This document shows positions 8,286 through 16,720 of a DNA stretch of 16,720 bases, in pieces; position 1 is the stretch's first letter, and each line of letters begins with the position of its first letter. Source of the DNA: Pleurotus ostreatus/Saccharomyces cerevisiae fusant (Eukaryota > Opisthokonta); the NCBI GenBank assembly GCA_024196135.1, contig JAMQCK010000743.1, positions 1 through 16,720 of the forward strand, given 5' to 3'. A model generated the notes under the pieces. The model searched no databases. It worked only from the letters and a program-made list of their open reading frames with translations, and had not been told where the DNA came from. The position numbers and the translations under genes were made by a program.

Positions 8286-10930
8286 CTAAAGCCCCGAATC
8301 ATCCATCATGCTATCCGTTCTCTTCCTCCTGGACGACATCCCCGGCGCAGGCTCGAACACCAGCGGCGGAATGCTCTCAGCCAAGCGCGGGCGTTTCTGA
8401 ACCTCCGGCAGCTCAGGGCTGTCGTCGAGCTTCCGCTTGTCCGCCCCGCCGAACAGGCGCATTGGCCCAGGCGTGAGCGCGGGGAACGGCGAGCTCTTCG
8501 TCGGACTCGAGAAGGGGCTGCTCTTCATCGGACTGCTGAAGATGCCCTTGATGGGGCTCGGCAGCGGCGTCCGCGACGGGCTGCCGAAGGGGCTCTTGGG
8601 TGCGTTGGAGGCGGAGAGCAAGCCTCCCTCCGTGTCGCCACCCAGCGTACTCGCAAACTTCCGCTCCGGGCTCCCAAACGGCGTCCTCGTCTTCCCTAAA
8701 GACAACCGCGGACTCGTAAACCGCGGCGACGCCCGCCTCCTCAGCTCCTCCGCCGCCTCCTCGAACACCCTCCTCATCCCCGCATGCGTCACCTTCGCCT
8801 CCCCACCAAACACCACCGCGCGCAAATTCCGCGCACACGGCTTCAGGTCGCGGAAATACGGCGTGAAGTCGTCGAGGATGCGCTCGAACGACGCTTCACT
8901 GGACATCTGCTCCATCTTCGCCTGCGCGAGCTCGGTGTAGGGCTTGTAGCCGTCCCAGGTGGCGAGGATGGTGGAGGCGGTGGGGATGGTGGGGGAGGAG
9001 GCGGGGCCGGTGCAGGTGATGCAGATGGCGAGGAAGGCGTAGAGGAAGGATTCGAGGTCGTCGGCGGGGCCGTGGGGGGCTGTGTCGCTGTCGTCGGCGA
9101 GAACGCGGATGGACATGCCGGGTGGGGTGCCCTGAGGGTATGGGTTAGAACACTGGTGTCAAGGGGAGAGAAGAAGCAGACTGACCGTTCGAATGCCCTT
9201 TGGCACGCCCTCGCCATCGGGCCCGATGCGGCAGGCTTTTTCTAGGTCTATGAGCAGGCCGCGTCGACGTTCTTTCTTGTGTGGCAGGTAATCCTGGGAT
9301 TCCCGCGGACGCAGCATGATGTTGGTGATCCAAACATCCTGGTGCAATATGCCTCTGTCGACGAGCTTCTCGTGCGCTATAGTGGCTTCATCAGAGCCTA
9401 CCCACCGACATCTCGAACGAAGCTCACCAGTAATACCGTCACTGAACGCCCCCAAGAGCTCCTCCTTGTTCTCAAAGTCTTCAAGCTTGGCCGCGAACGG
9501 GTGCAGCACATAACGATTATGCACCCGCGGCGCCTCGAACTTCTCGTCTTCGGGCGGCGTCACATTTTCTCGCGCAAACGCCGTCGAGTCCGGCTTGCCG
9601 CCGACTTGGACGATCTCCAGGCCCTCGAGTCGCGGGATACCCTCGACGGCTCCGTCGAGCTCGCGGATGATCTCGACCTCGGTGTTCCCAGCGCCCTCGG
9701 CGACCCATGTGTCCTTCATGACATACTCAACGCCCTCGCGCTGCACGCGCCTGCAAACGGTGCCCGCGCCGCGAATGTTGGACGACGCGAAGACCGTCTC
9801 GAACACCTGGTATTCCTTCCCCTCGACTGACGCATACGACGAGTCGTCAATCTTGGTACTAAGCGTGTTGTCCACGCCCAAATGCGTCGGATCGCAGAAC
9901 AGCAGCCCTGCGAAAATGCGCACGAAAACCGCGGGGTCGACGCAGGGGAACACGCGCGTCGAGGTGACCGCGCCAGCGTGGTCGACCACGACCAGGCGCA
10001 TCGCGTTCGCAGAGAACGTGAGCCCGATGACATGCCGCCGCCCGGGCTGGGTCTCGAAAAAGAGGTGCCCGGCCTCAAGGGCGGTCAGGAGTGGGGGTAT
10101 GTCCTCGGTCTGTTCGCGCAGCTCGGGGAGGGATTCGTACTCTTCGTCGGCTTCTCTGAGCTCGTCTTCGTCGAGGTCGTCTTCGGGGTTCCAGGTGTCT
10201 TCCTCGTCTTCCTCGTCGTCGGAATACTTTTCGCCGTCGTCCGCATCCGCGGTTGCCTCGGCGAGCTCGTCGTCTGGGAGGTAGGCCCGCGTGTCTGACG
10301 GCCGCGGGTTCTGCTCCATGTCGAGGGCGGTCGTGGTGGTATAGGCATAGGACAGAATGCCAGGCCAAAGTTTATCCGAAGTGAATTCTTGCACGGGGTT
10401 CTTACCTTCCCGCAATACGAGGTCAGGCAATAAGAACTTGTTGTCCTCTTCGTCGATCTCTTCCTCCTCGTTTGCGGGGACAAATTGAATGGATGTCCAT
10501 GTCCGGACGGGTAGGGTATCGACGTCTACACCGAGCAACTTGAGTGCTTCGAGTATCCGATCGGTGAAGGCATTTAACCGTCCAGCCATGTTCTTGGTGA
10601 TATCGTCCATGTAATGATCGCCATAGATGAGTACTGGGATACGGGTCAGTGAAGTCTCCAATGTGATACGCCACACAACTCACTGCCAAGTTGATGCCAT
10701 GGGGGAAGAATGCGATCGAGCACTGAGACGACGTTCTCGCGGGCCTTCGTGCCCAGGCCGCGCTCTTCATCGGGAGGGTCCTCGTTCTCGCGCTTCAGGA
10801 TCTCCTCCAGCGTCTCGTATATCCGCTCTGCAGGCGCGGGGAGCACATCGTCACCGAACACATGTTCGATGAGGTCCTCGAGGTCGTAATGGGTGCATTC
10901 GCCTAGATCACAGTCGAAGCGAAGGTACAT
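8286..10930 (-). CDS. FunK1-type protein kinase with acidic insert and CDK-site-rich tail
   Basis: Fungal-specific protein kinase-like protein (FunK1 family), phosphorylating unknown targets. Three exons on the - strand, 10930-10684, 10633-9186 and 9131-8286, give 846 aa. Kinase landmarks are present: the ATP-binding lysine in VEYVMK (Lys389), a helix-C glutamate in NTEVEII (Glu401 or Glu403), the catalytic loop HQDVWITN (Asp515, Asn520), LIDLE replacing DFG (Asp545), GTPPGMS at 566-572, and DDLESF (Asp590), which is typical of FunK1. The Arg of HRD is Gln, as seen in divergent kinases. Residues about 204-253 are extremely acidic. Residues 694-846 are disordered, with about 14 Ser/Thr-Pro sites and two basic clusters (KRKL, QKRPR) forming a bipartite nuclear signal. 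I start at ATG 10930 because the longer open frame up to 10975 begins with TTG. Nuclear location and activity are inferred. Confidence 0.92.
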
Positions 10931-11480
10931 GATCAGAGTAAGAGGATTGGAGTGGGGAACCTCTTCGCCACGCAAGCTAGCGCTTGCTTTGTGACGAGAG
11001 GATGATGGTGGTCAGCGGTCAAGTCGGTCGCGCAGCGTTGATCGGTTTGTCAACGCGACATGCATGGCCCCTGTTCCCGGCTATCACCGGAGAACAATGA
11101 ACGTGTCCTTTATTGCTTTGTCCGAGATAGCAGGCCTCGTGTGCCATTGTCAAGGATGTTTGATCATATAACATACCTCACAAGTCTCCTAAATGTCATT
11201 TAATATGCATATATGCTCATATATCTCTACAGAAGATTCACAGCGAAATTAGTGACGCATCGACGCGTCGCGCGTCCAAAGATTGGCGCTCGTTCCCACG
11301 TGACCGCGTCGTGCCGGACCTCCACAGTGGCGACAGACGTCATGCCATGACTTCATGCCCGCATCGCGTCACGACGCGTGCACTTAGCCGCCGTCAGGTT
11401 ATAAAGTTCAGGACGTCGACGACGACGCTCAACTTATCCGCCCATCAACCACCCACTCACCAACTTTCACAACCAAAATC
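10931..11480. promoter_or_regulatory. Divergent promoter region between the FunK1 gene and the small gene at 11481
   Basis: Both flanking genes are transcribed away from this 550-bp region. The middle (about 11165-11235) is A/T-rich, unlike its surroundings. The right half is dense in regulatory-looking words: a palindrome CGACGCGTCG at 11261-11270 with an ACGCGT core, CACGTG at 11297-11302, ACGTCA at 11337-11342 and a second ACGCGT at 11374-11379. These resemble MCB, E-box and CRE-type sites of other fungi; their function here is inferred. Confidence 0.55.
11400..11405 (+). promoter_or_regulatory. TATA box of the small gene at 11481
   Basis: TATAAA, followed by G, lies 81 bp before the ATG. 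A C/A-rich leader of about 50 nt (CATCAACCACCCACTCACC...) follows, typical of well-expressed fungal genes. Confidence 0.75.
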
Positions 11481-11864
11481 ATGTCGTCCAAAGGAGTCAC
11501 CGGCACGCAGTCCCCGTCCCTCGAGGCCACCGGCGAGCAGGTGCCCATGGGTGCATCGAGTGTGAACTCAGTTGGCAAGGACATCCCTGTCGTGAACGAC
11601 GAGAAGGACCAGCGTGGAGGTGCGTATTTATGAACCTCATGTTGCGCTCATGTCTCTGATGATGCCTCACAGCATACTTTGAAGAGTCCAAGACTGTAAG
11701 CACACACACTCCTTTGATTCTACCCATCTACACCGTTGAGCACGCGCTGACTCCTCACTCAGGGTACCTCCGAGGCTTCGTCCAAGCCCAAACGCCAGAT
11801 GAAGAGCGAGAGTCTAGCACAGAAGTTCGAGGATGACCCCAGCGTGAGAAGCCGCCTCGACTGA
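11481..11864 (+). CDS. Small hydrophilic protein of unknown function
   Basis: I do not recognise the family. Three exons, 11481-11619, 11673-11695 and 11763-11864, give 87 aa. Introns begin GTGCGT and GTAAGC and end CACAG and CTCAG. The protein is rich in Ser, Lys, Glu and Asp, has no signal peptide, membrane segment or cysteine, and looks disordered. The C-terminal part (KPKRQMKSESLAQKF...) is basic and then acidic. A strong TATA box, a clean C/A-rich leader and the good start context AAAATCATG make this a convincing expressed gene despite its size. The 3' end is uncertain: a further good donor (GTGAGA at 11844) and acceptor (CAG at 11891-11893) would remove 50 nt and change the last residues, ending at 11923 with 90 aa. 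The role is unknown. Confidence 0.62.
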
Positions 11865-12527
11865 ATGCGCGCTCGTCCACCATTTATCGTCAGCATAGTC
11901 CCAATGTATTTCTAGTCGCATGATCGCATGGATATGTTTGTTTGCCCACGACCTCCTAGCGCTTCGAGGGTCCAATACTGGACGAGGATAGGCACAATCG
12001 CTTCCTAGACTATCTGAGGTGCAAAGGGATTCATCACCTCGTGCGCGATGGTCGTCGATCGGGCTGGCTTTCACATAGGTAGAGCGAGCAAGCCTCTTGG
12101 ACGAAAACACGAGCAAACATTGACACCCTCTGTCCAAAGTCAACCGTGACTGCTGCTTGTCACGTTCTTTCACGACTTTATTCAACCGTCGTTTACGCGC
12201 CCTTGCTCTTGCCACTCTCCTCGCGGCCTTCTTTCAGCACTCAATATGCCCCGAACTCGGGTTCCGTCTTTCACGATCCATATCCGTCGACTTCTAGGCT
12301 ACTGGTCTTTCACGGATGTTGCGAGGATCACCACAGCGACGCATACTTCTTCTTTCAGTCCTGCATCGTCCCTCACGCGCATCTTCATCTCCCGCTCGAA
12401 GCTTACCCCTTGAGTGGCACTTCCTCAATGAATCTTTCCAGCTGACGACGCTTCGGAGGCAAGGACGCGCAGTTAGCGCGCCACGCCGTAAGGCCTTTCA
12501 CGCCACTGGTAGCCTCGTGGTGCATGC
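11865..12527. promoter_or_regulatory. Upstream region of the first uncharacterised paralogue
   Basis: No gene is supported. It holds the 3' UTR of the small gene on the left. The right part carries four same-direction copies of CTTTCACG at 12167-12174, 12268-12275, 12307-12314 and 12495-12502, the first three extended to TCTTTCACG. They lie upstream of a TATA box and may be binding sites for one regulator. Confidence 0.5.
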
Positions 12528-12533
12528 TATAAG
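12528..12533 (+). promoter_or_regulatory. TATA box of the gene at 12699
   Basis: TATAAG lies 171 bp before the ATG. The transcription start would fall near 12560, leaving a C/T-rich leader of about 140 nt. Confidence 0.6.
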
Positions 12534-12698
12534 TACCCAAGGGAGTTCCCCTGCTAGCTCTTCAGAGCCACCGCCTGCTCCATAGTGCACTCCCCTTGCA
12601 CATCTCGCACTCCTTCCGCTCTTCCTAGGTGCGCTTGCCCCCTCCTTCCACTTACACCCTTGCTCAACCACCTCCTTCCCCAGCTTGTCGCCGCCACC

Positions 12699-13232
12699 AT
12701 GTCTTCGGTCGACGACATAGCGACCCAGTTCGCCGCTCTCGCCGTCAGCTCGGGCTGGCAACAGGGCTCGAATCGATACAGGCAGGAGCGCCGCGCCTTC
12801 ATCGCCGACGCCGTCGTCACCGGCTTCCGCACGAACTTCGGGAACAACGAGGCGGATCTCAGCGCCTGGCGCCGGCTGTGTACGACGGTCGGCCTGGAGG
12901 GCGCGGAGGCGTTTGGGAGCATTGGGGAGTGTAAGAAGGTGAGTGAACGTTTTAGCCTTGTCCTTCAGCCTACTTTGGTCTCGTCGTGCGTGTGGACATG
13001 CATGAATGGGTGAGTGATTGGCTAACGCGTCGAACAGGCCCTCAAAGGCACATTCGTCAACATCGTCGACCTCGTCGACGCGGCCAACGCCGGCAGGACT
13101 GTGTCCAAGACGTTCAAGTCGGCCCAGAAACTGAGGGTGTACTCGCGGAAGCCCGGAGAGGAGAAGATATTCCCGAAGAAGCGCGCAAAGAGCAACCCGC
13201 TGCTGAAATTCTTCCTCATCGTCATGTTCTGA
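12699..13232 (+). CDS. Uncharacterised conserved fungal protein, paralogue 1
   Basis: Function unknown; I think the family is seen elsewhere in fungi but know no name or assay. Two exons, 12699-12938 and 13038-13232, separated by a 99-nt intron, give 144 aa. The start has an ideal context (GCCGCCACCATG). The protein is soluble, without signal peptide. Segments shared with the next gene are GF..NFG.NE..L.AW..LC.TVGL (about 42-66), CKKALKG plus VNIVDLVDAA (78-96), a basic IFPKK.AK..NPLL stretch, and a hydrophobic end at FFLIVMF. The intron falls exactly between CKK and ALKG in both genes, which supports both models and common descent. The basic and helical nature could suit a nucleic-acid or protein-binding role, but that is a guess. 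The upstream region has a TATA box and repeated CTTTCACG elements. Confidence 0.88.
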
Positions 13233-13700
13233 GAGACGCGTCCGTTATGCTCTTGAGGGACGCACTCAGGTCCTGGAGCTCATCATAACCATGCTCGGCG
13301 ACTTCGTCGTCCTGCTGGCCCCTTCCATATCATGGTATATACTGTACTGAACCCATTCTTGATTGAATGTTAATGCGATACCACTGGCACCTGTATGTCC
13401 ATCCACGGCGAGATCCTGAGAACGTTAGCCCGTTAATTCGCAAGCATGACGGTCAGTAATTGGAACATTACCTTCACCATCCGCACCTGCAGACCTTCCA
13501 GCACCTGCATATTTCCCAGCGCTTAACTCGGACGCCCTTCTAGGACACCCACACTCTGCGCTTCTAGTCTTCGAGGCCCCTGACCTTCCCGCGGAGGGAT
13601 GTACGGCATCCGGCAGGCCGAAGCTGAGCAGGCAAGCTTCTCGGACGTACGCCAGCCGCGCGTCCGCGCGTTGGCCATGCCGCCTGCAGCACGCAGCCCA
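13233..13700. other. Intergenic region between the two uncharacterised paralogues
   Basis: No gene is supported on either strand. It contains the 3' UTR of paralogue 1 and the upstream promoter of paralogue 2. The open frames at 13425-13823 (-) and 13599-13805 (+) overlap each other and show no family features. Confidence 0.45.
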
Positions 13701-13706
13701 TATATA
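13701..13706 (+). promoter_or_regulatory. TATA box of the gene at 13874
   Basis: TATATA lies 173 bp before the ATG, nearly the same spacing as in the paralogue at 12699 (171 bp). A possible 5' UTR intron lies between GTGAGC near 13802 and AG near 13860. Confidence 0.55.
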
Positions 13707-13873
13707 CCACGGTGGAGGGCTCTGCATGTCCTCTTCAGCGACTCGTCGCGGCGGGCGTCCTGTGCGGGGTTTCCTCATCGGCCTAACCAAGGTAGCAAGC
13801 AGTGAGCATCGTCCTCTACTCATTCAATGCCACATGACGCTTACCTTGATCCCTCTGAAGTAGCCGGCGCCTA

Positions 13874-14459
13874 ATGTCGAACGTCGCCCGCGCCATCGCC
13901 GCCCGCTCGTCATCAATATCGATCACCGCACGCTTCGCCGACTTCGCGCGTGCGAAGGGCTTGCCGAAGGAGACAAAGGACGCGGACGAGCGCAAGCGCT
14001 ACCGGAAAGAGCGCAACAAGTTCGTTAGCAAGGCGGTGAACGAGGGTTTTGAGAAGAATTTCGGGAAGAACGAAGTCTTTCTGCATGCATGGCAGGGGTT
14101 GTGCAGGACGGTCGGGCTGAAGGACATGAAGGGCCTTACGGACGTCGGGGCGTGCAAGAAGGTGAGTGGCCGTGCACGGAGAGGCCGAATTTCATGGGAG
14201 CTCATCGTGTCGCTAGGCCCTGAAGGGCAGATACGTGAATATTGTGGACCTTGTCGACGCCGCCGAGGTCCGCCAGACGTGCGAGTCATTCACGTCGATA
14301 GCGAAGCTACGTTCTTATACCCTAAAGGGAGGAAAGATATACCCTCGTAAAGCAGCGAAGGGAAATCCCCTATTGAAGGAGTTTCTCATCAGGCTAGCAC
14401 CTGAACCGCCCAAACGTCGGCCGGCGGGAAAGACAGCATCGAGCCGTCGGAAGCCTTGA
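13874..14459 (+). CDS. Uncharacterised conserved fungal protein, paralogue 2
   Basis: Tandem paralogue of the gene at 12699, function unknown. Two exons, 13874-14161 and 14217-14459, with a 55-nt intron at the same CKK/ALKG position and phase, give 176 aa. Shared segments are GF.KNFGKNE..L.AW..LC.TVGL, CKKALKG, VNIVDLVDAA (103-112) and NPLLKEFLI. It differs by a longer N terminus (about 16 extra residues, Ser/Ala-rich) and a basic, proline-rich C-terminal tail (about 157-176, with PPKRRP and SSRRKP) that could be a nuclear signal. The centre is rich in Lys and Arg (ERKRYRKERNK). No signal peptide or membrane segment is present. The start context is weaker than in paralogue 1 and the frame is open further upstream without another ATG, so a 5' exon is possible but not needed. 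Confidence 0.85.
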
Positions 14460-14939
14460 GGGCACACTTGTAGGATTCCTCTGTAAATCTTGTAAACTTC
14501 ACGCTTGTATCCATCGTGTATGATTCCACGGAGCCTCACATTGGTACAGTCGCGTGCATGCCGACGACATGAGCAGCGGATAAGCTGAGAGGGCAGACAA
14601 GCGATATTCCGCCCGAAGCGCCAGGCGGTCGTCCGTCCCGATAGCTTCTTTCGCGAAGCAGCGTCAACATCGTCGTACCGGAAGGCAGTATGCAAACCAT
14701 GGGGTGACGTGCCATAGGCAGGATCCGGATCCCGTAGACCTCGTAAACCGTGGCGTGATTTCGGCGATCCGAGTCGTATTGTGCCATTGCAAACCCGGCG
14801 GCGGAACACAGTGAACACTTGAATCCATCCATAAATTACCTAGGATAAAGACGCGGACAGCGATAGATGAGACGATATAGACATGGCTGCATCAGCCGTG
14901 GACGGAGCTCCGCTCTGTCGCGCTCGGACGACCTCATCG
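14460..14939. other. Convergent interval between paralogue 2 and atx1
   Basis: This 480-bp stretch should hold the 3' UTRs of two convergent genes. Open frames on the - strand (14315-14818, 14536-14832) overlap the end of paralogue 2 and show no domain. I see no gene. Confidence 0.5.
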
Positions 14940-15373
14940 CTACGCGACCGTCTTGCCACTGATGATCTGGAAGGGCAGAATCAGCACCCATCTACTAGGG
15001 AGAGACAAGTAACTCACCTCCTTGCCCGTCTTTTGGATCTTGGCGTAGACGTCCTCGTAGGGGAGGGTACCCTTGACGATGACTTCTTGCGTGTCGAGGC
15101 TGACGGAGTAGTCGTTGACACCTGGATCGCCCATCAGCTAGTGCTCATCGCCTGTGGGACGCGCCAACGCACCGTTGCCCTTCGCCTTCTCCAGGACACG
15201 GGTGATCGCGCCTGAGCAGCCGCTGCAGGTCATCTGAAGGGACCAGTGTCAGGGCTGACGCGCTGGGAGATGATATGATCGTTAGCGCACCTTGACATTG
15301 AACTCGTAGGTGTGCTCGGCCTTTGACCCCTCAGTCAATCCACGCATAACAGCCCTGAGATTCCACGCACCAT
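14940..15373 (-). CDS. atx1: Copper metallochaperone, Atx1 type
   Basis: Small cytosolic copper carrier that hands Cu(I) to the Ccc2-type copper ATPase of the secretory pathway, supplying copper to secreted oxidases. Five exons on the - strand, 15373-15371, 15329-15291, 15233-15173, 15121-15018 and 14966-14940, give 77 aa. The heavy-metal-associated fold is clear: HTYEFNVK as strand 1, the copper site MTCSGC (Cys17, Cys20), helix ITRVLEKAKG, VNDYSVSLDTQEVIV, and the ending KIQKTGKE as in Atx1, which carries the conserved loop-5 lysine. A 77-aa length is normal. The start is the weak point. I use a 3-nt ATG exon followed by a GTGCGT donor, giving the short N terminus usual for the family. An in-frame ATG at 15347-15345 would avoid that intron and add a few residues (MRGLTE...). 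Confidence 0.94.
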
Positions 15374-16414
15374 AGCGCTCACAACTCAGACGACAACGGG
15401 AGGGGAGGAAGGTAGGTGGTGGTAAGGGACAAGAAGCGACTACCATGTCCTGCTCACCAAGCCAGCCTCATATCAGGCTCCGGCCCGAGCCCGTAACTAC
15501 ACAACGGCCGACCCTCGCGGCAGAATCGCGACTGGCATGGGTCCCCCTCTGACTGGTCAGAGGGCCATATCGCGAAAGAGTGGCGTCAGCTCGCCTCCAT
15601 GAATTCACGCATCTTCGTCAGCAACTTACTCAGTTTCTCCCGAGCCTCGAGAAACGCCGCCGTCAGCTATCCCCATTGGGGAGGCCTTGTTGGTGGCACA
15701 TATTCACAGGCTCGCGTTGTAAGAGACGAAGGGGATGAGATGAAGAAGATGATATTGTACGTCCCTGCCTAGCCTCCCTACACAATAGACACGACACGAC
15801 ACAGAAATGAACAGGGGACCGATAACAATGGGGGATACGATGTGGATTGGTTGATGAATGTACACGGTATGGTATGACATACGACGAGAGGGAGAAAGGA
15901 GAGATATAGTCCAGGACAAAGAACGCGGCGGACCTACTACGAGTTCCCCGAGACCGCGGGTACAACGGAGAGCATCAGGGATGGCATTGGTAACGAGCAC
16001 CGTGGGCGTAGAACGAGCAGGCGGGGTCACAACAGGCAAAGGGTCATCACGTCGGTCGTGGCGGGTCGTGCGCATCGTCGAAGGGGAAGGGGAATAATGA
16101 TATGCGGTCCTGGTCTGTCATCCAGCTGGCTACACGGACGGGCAGCGGTGCAGCGGGCAGTAAGTAGAAGATGGGCCCGCGCAGACACACCCCCAACACA
16201 ACGAATGACGACCGCGAAGCCCATGTCCCCCACCCGCACATCCTCCTCACGTACGACCCGAACGACACCCTTGCCAAACGCCGCCTGCCCGAAGGTACCG
16301 AGCCAAGGAACGGAGGTCGGGGAATACGATTATAGAGAGGAGCAAATATTGACAAGGGACTAGACACCAAGACGAAGACGAAGGACCAGATGCAGGAAGT
16401 CGAGCGCGCGCCCT
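15374..16414. promoter_or_regulatory. Promoter side of atx1 and 3' region of the PP1 gene
   Basis: About 1 kb without a supportable gene. Both neighbours are on the - strand, so the left part is the atx1 promoter and the right part the PP1 3' UTR. A perfect inverted repeat with 9-bp arms (CCCTCTGAC and GTCAGAGGG, spacer TG) lies at 15545-15564, about 170 bp upstream of atx1. Open frames such as 15704-16075 and 16047-16239 (-) show low-complexity sequence and no domain. Confidence 0.45.

Positions 16415-16720
<306 letters not shown>

Noticed and set aside
8437..8940. 167-codon open frame on + within the kinase 3' exon
   Set aside because: Shadow of the Ser/Pro-rich kinase tail on the - strand; the real frame carries the kinase motifs and tail.
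9595..10284. 229-codon open frame on the + strand opposite the FunK1 gene
   Set aside because: It is the antisense shadow of the kinase exon. It is rich in Ser runs that mirror the acidic codons and has no domain.
10931..10975. N-terminal extension of the kinase up to 10975
   Set aside because: The extended frame starts with TTG, not ATG. The first ATG in frame is at 10930-10928.
4610..11864. Possible relationship of the small genes at 4610 and 11481
   Set aside because: Both have a 139-nt first exon in the same phase followed by Ala-Tyr, but the proteins do not align otherwise, so I treat this as coincidence.

Overview
This window looks like nuclear DNA of a mushroom-forming basidiomycete (Agaricomycetes, possibly a polypore; the lineage is inferred, not proven). 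The reasons are GC-rich genes cut by many introns of about 45-60 nt with GT..AG ends, CT-rich promoters, a fungal FunK1-type protein kinase, a DUF6534-type seven-helix membrane protein, an intron-containing tRNA-Leu, and a secreted chitin deacetylase pair. All splice models were built by hand from reading frame, GT/AG sites and family or paralogue similarity.

Layout from left to right. (1) 175-3308, + strand: two tandem, homologous, secreted family-4 carbohydrate esterases (chitin/polysaccharide deacetylases) with nine and eleven exons. (2) 3798-3919, - strand: tRNA-Leu(AAG) with a 42-nt intron. (3) 4610-5018, +: a possible small gene of unknown function behind a good TATA box. (4) 5019-6295: about 1.3 kb with no gene I can support. 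(5) 6354-8101, +: a 13-exon DUF6534-family membrane protein. (6) 8286-10930, -: a FunK1 protein kinase with an acidic insert and a C-terminal tail packed with CDK-like phosphorylation sites. (7) 11481-11864, +: a small hydrophilic protein sharing a divergent promoter region with the kinase. (8) 12699-13232 and 13874-14459, +: two tandem paralogues of an uncharacterised fungal family. (9) 14940-15373, -: an Atx1-type copper chaperone. (10) 16415-16720, -: the C-terminal end of the protein phosphatase 1 catalytic subunit, cut by the right edge of the window.

The genes do not form an obvious pathway cluster. The two chitin deacetylases act on the cell wall or extracellular chitin, Atx1 and PP1 are conserved housekeeping genes, and the rest are fungal lineage-specific genes, two sets of them as local tandem duplicates. 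I saw no CRISPR array and could not identify a transposon. The most interesting points are the uncharacterised paralogue pair, the multi-site CDK-like tail on the FunK1 kinase, the four-fold CTTTCACG repeat upstream of one paralogue, a 9-bp perfect inverted repeat upstream of atx1, and intron turnover with a 13-nt microexon in the deacetylase pair.
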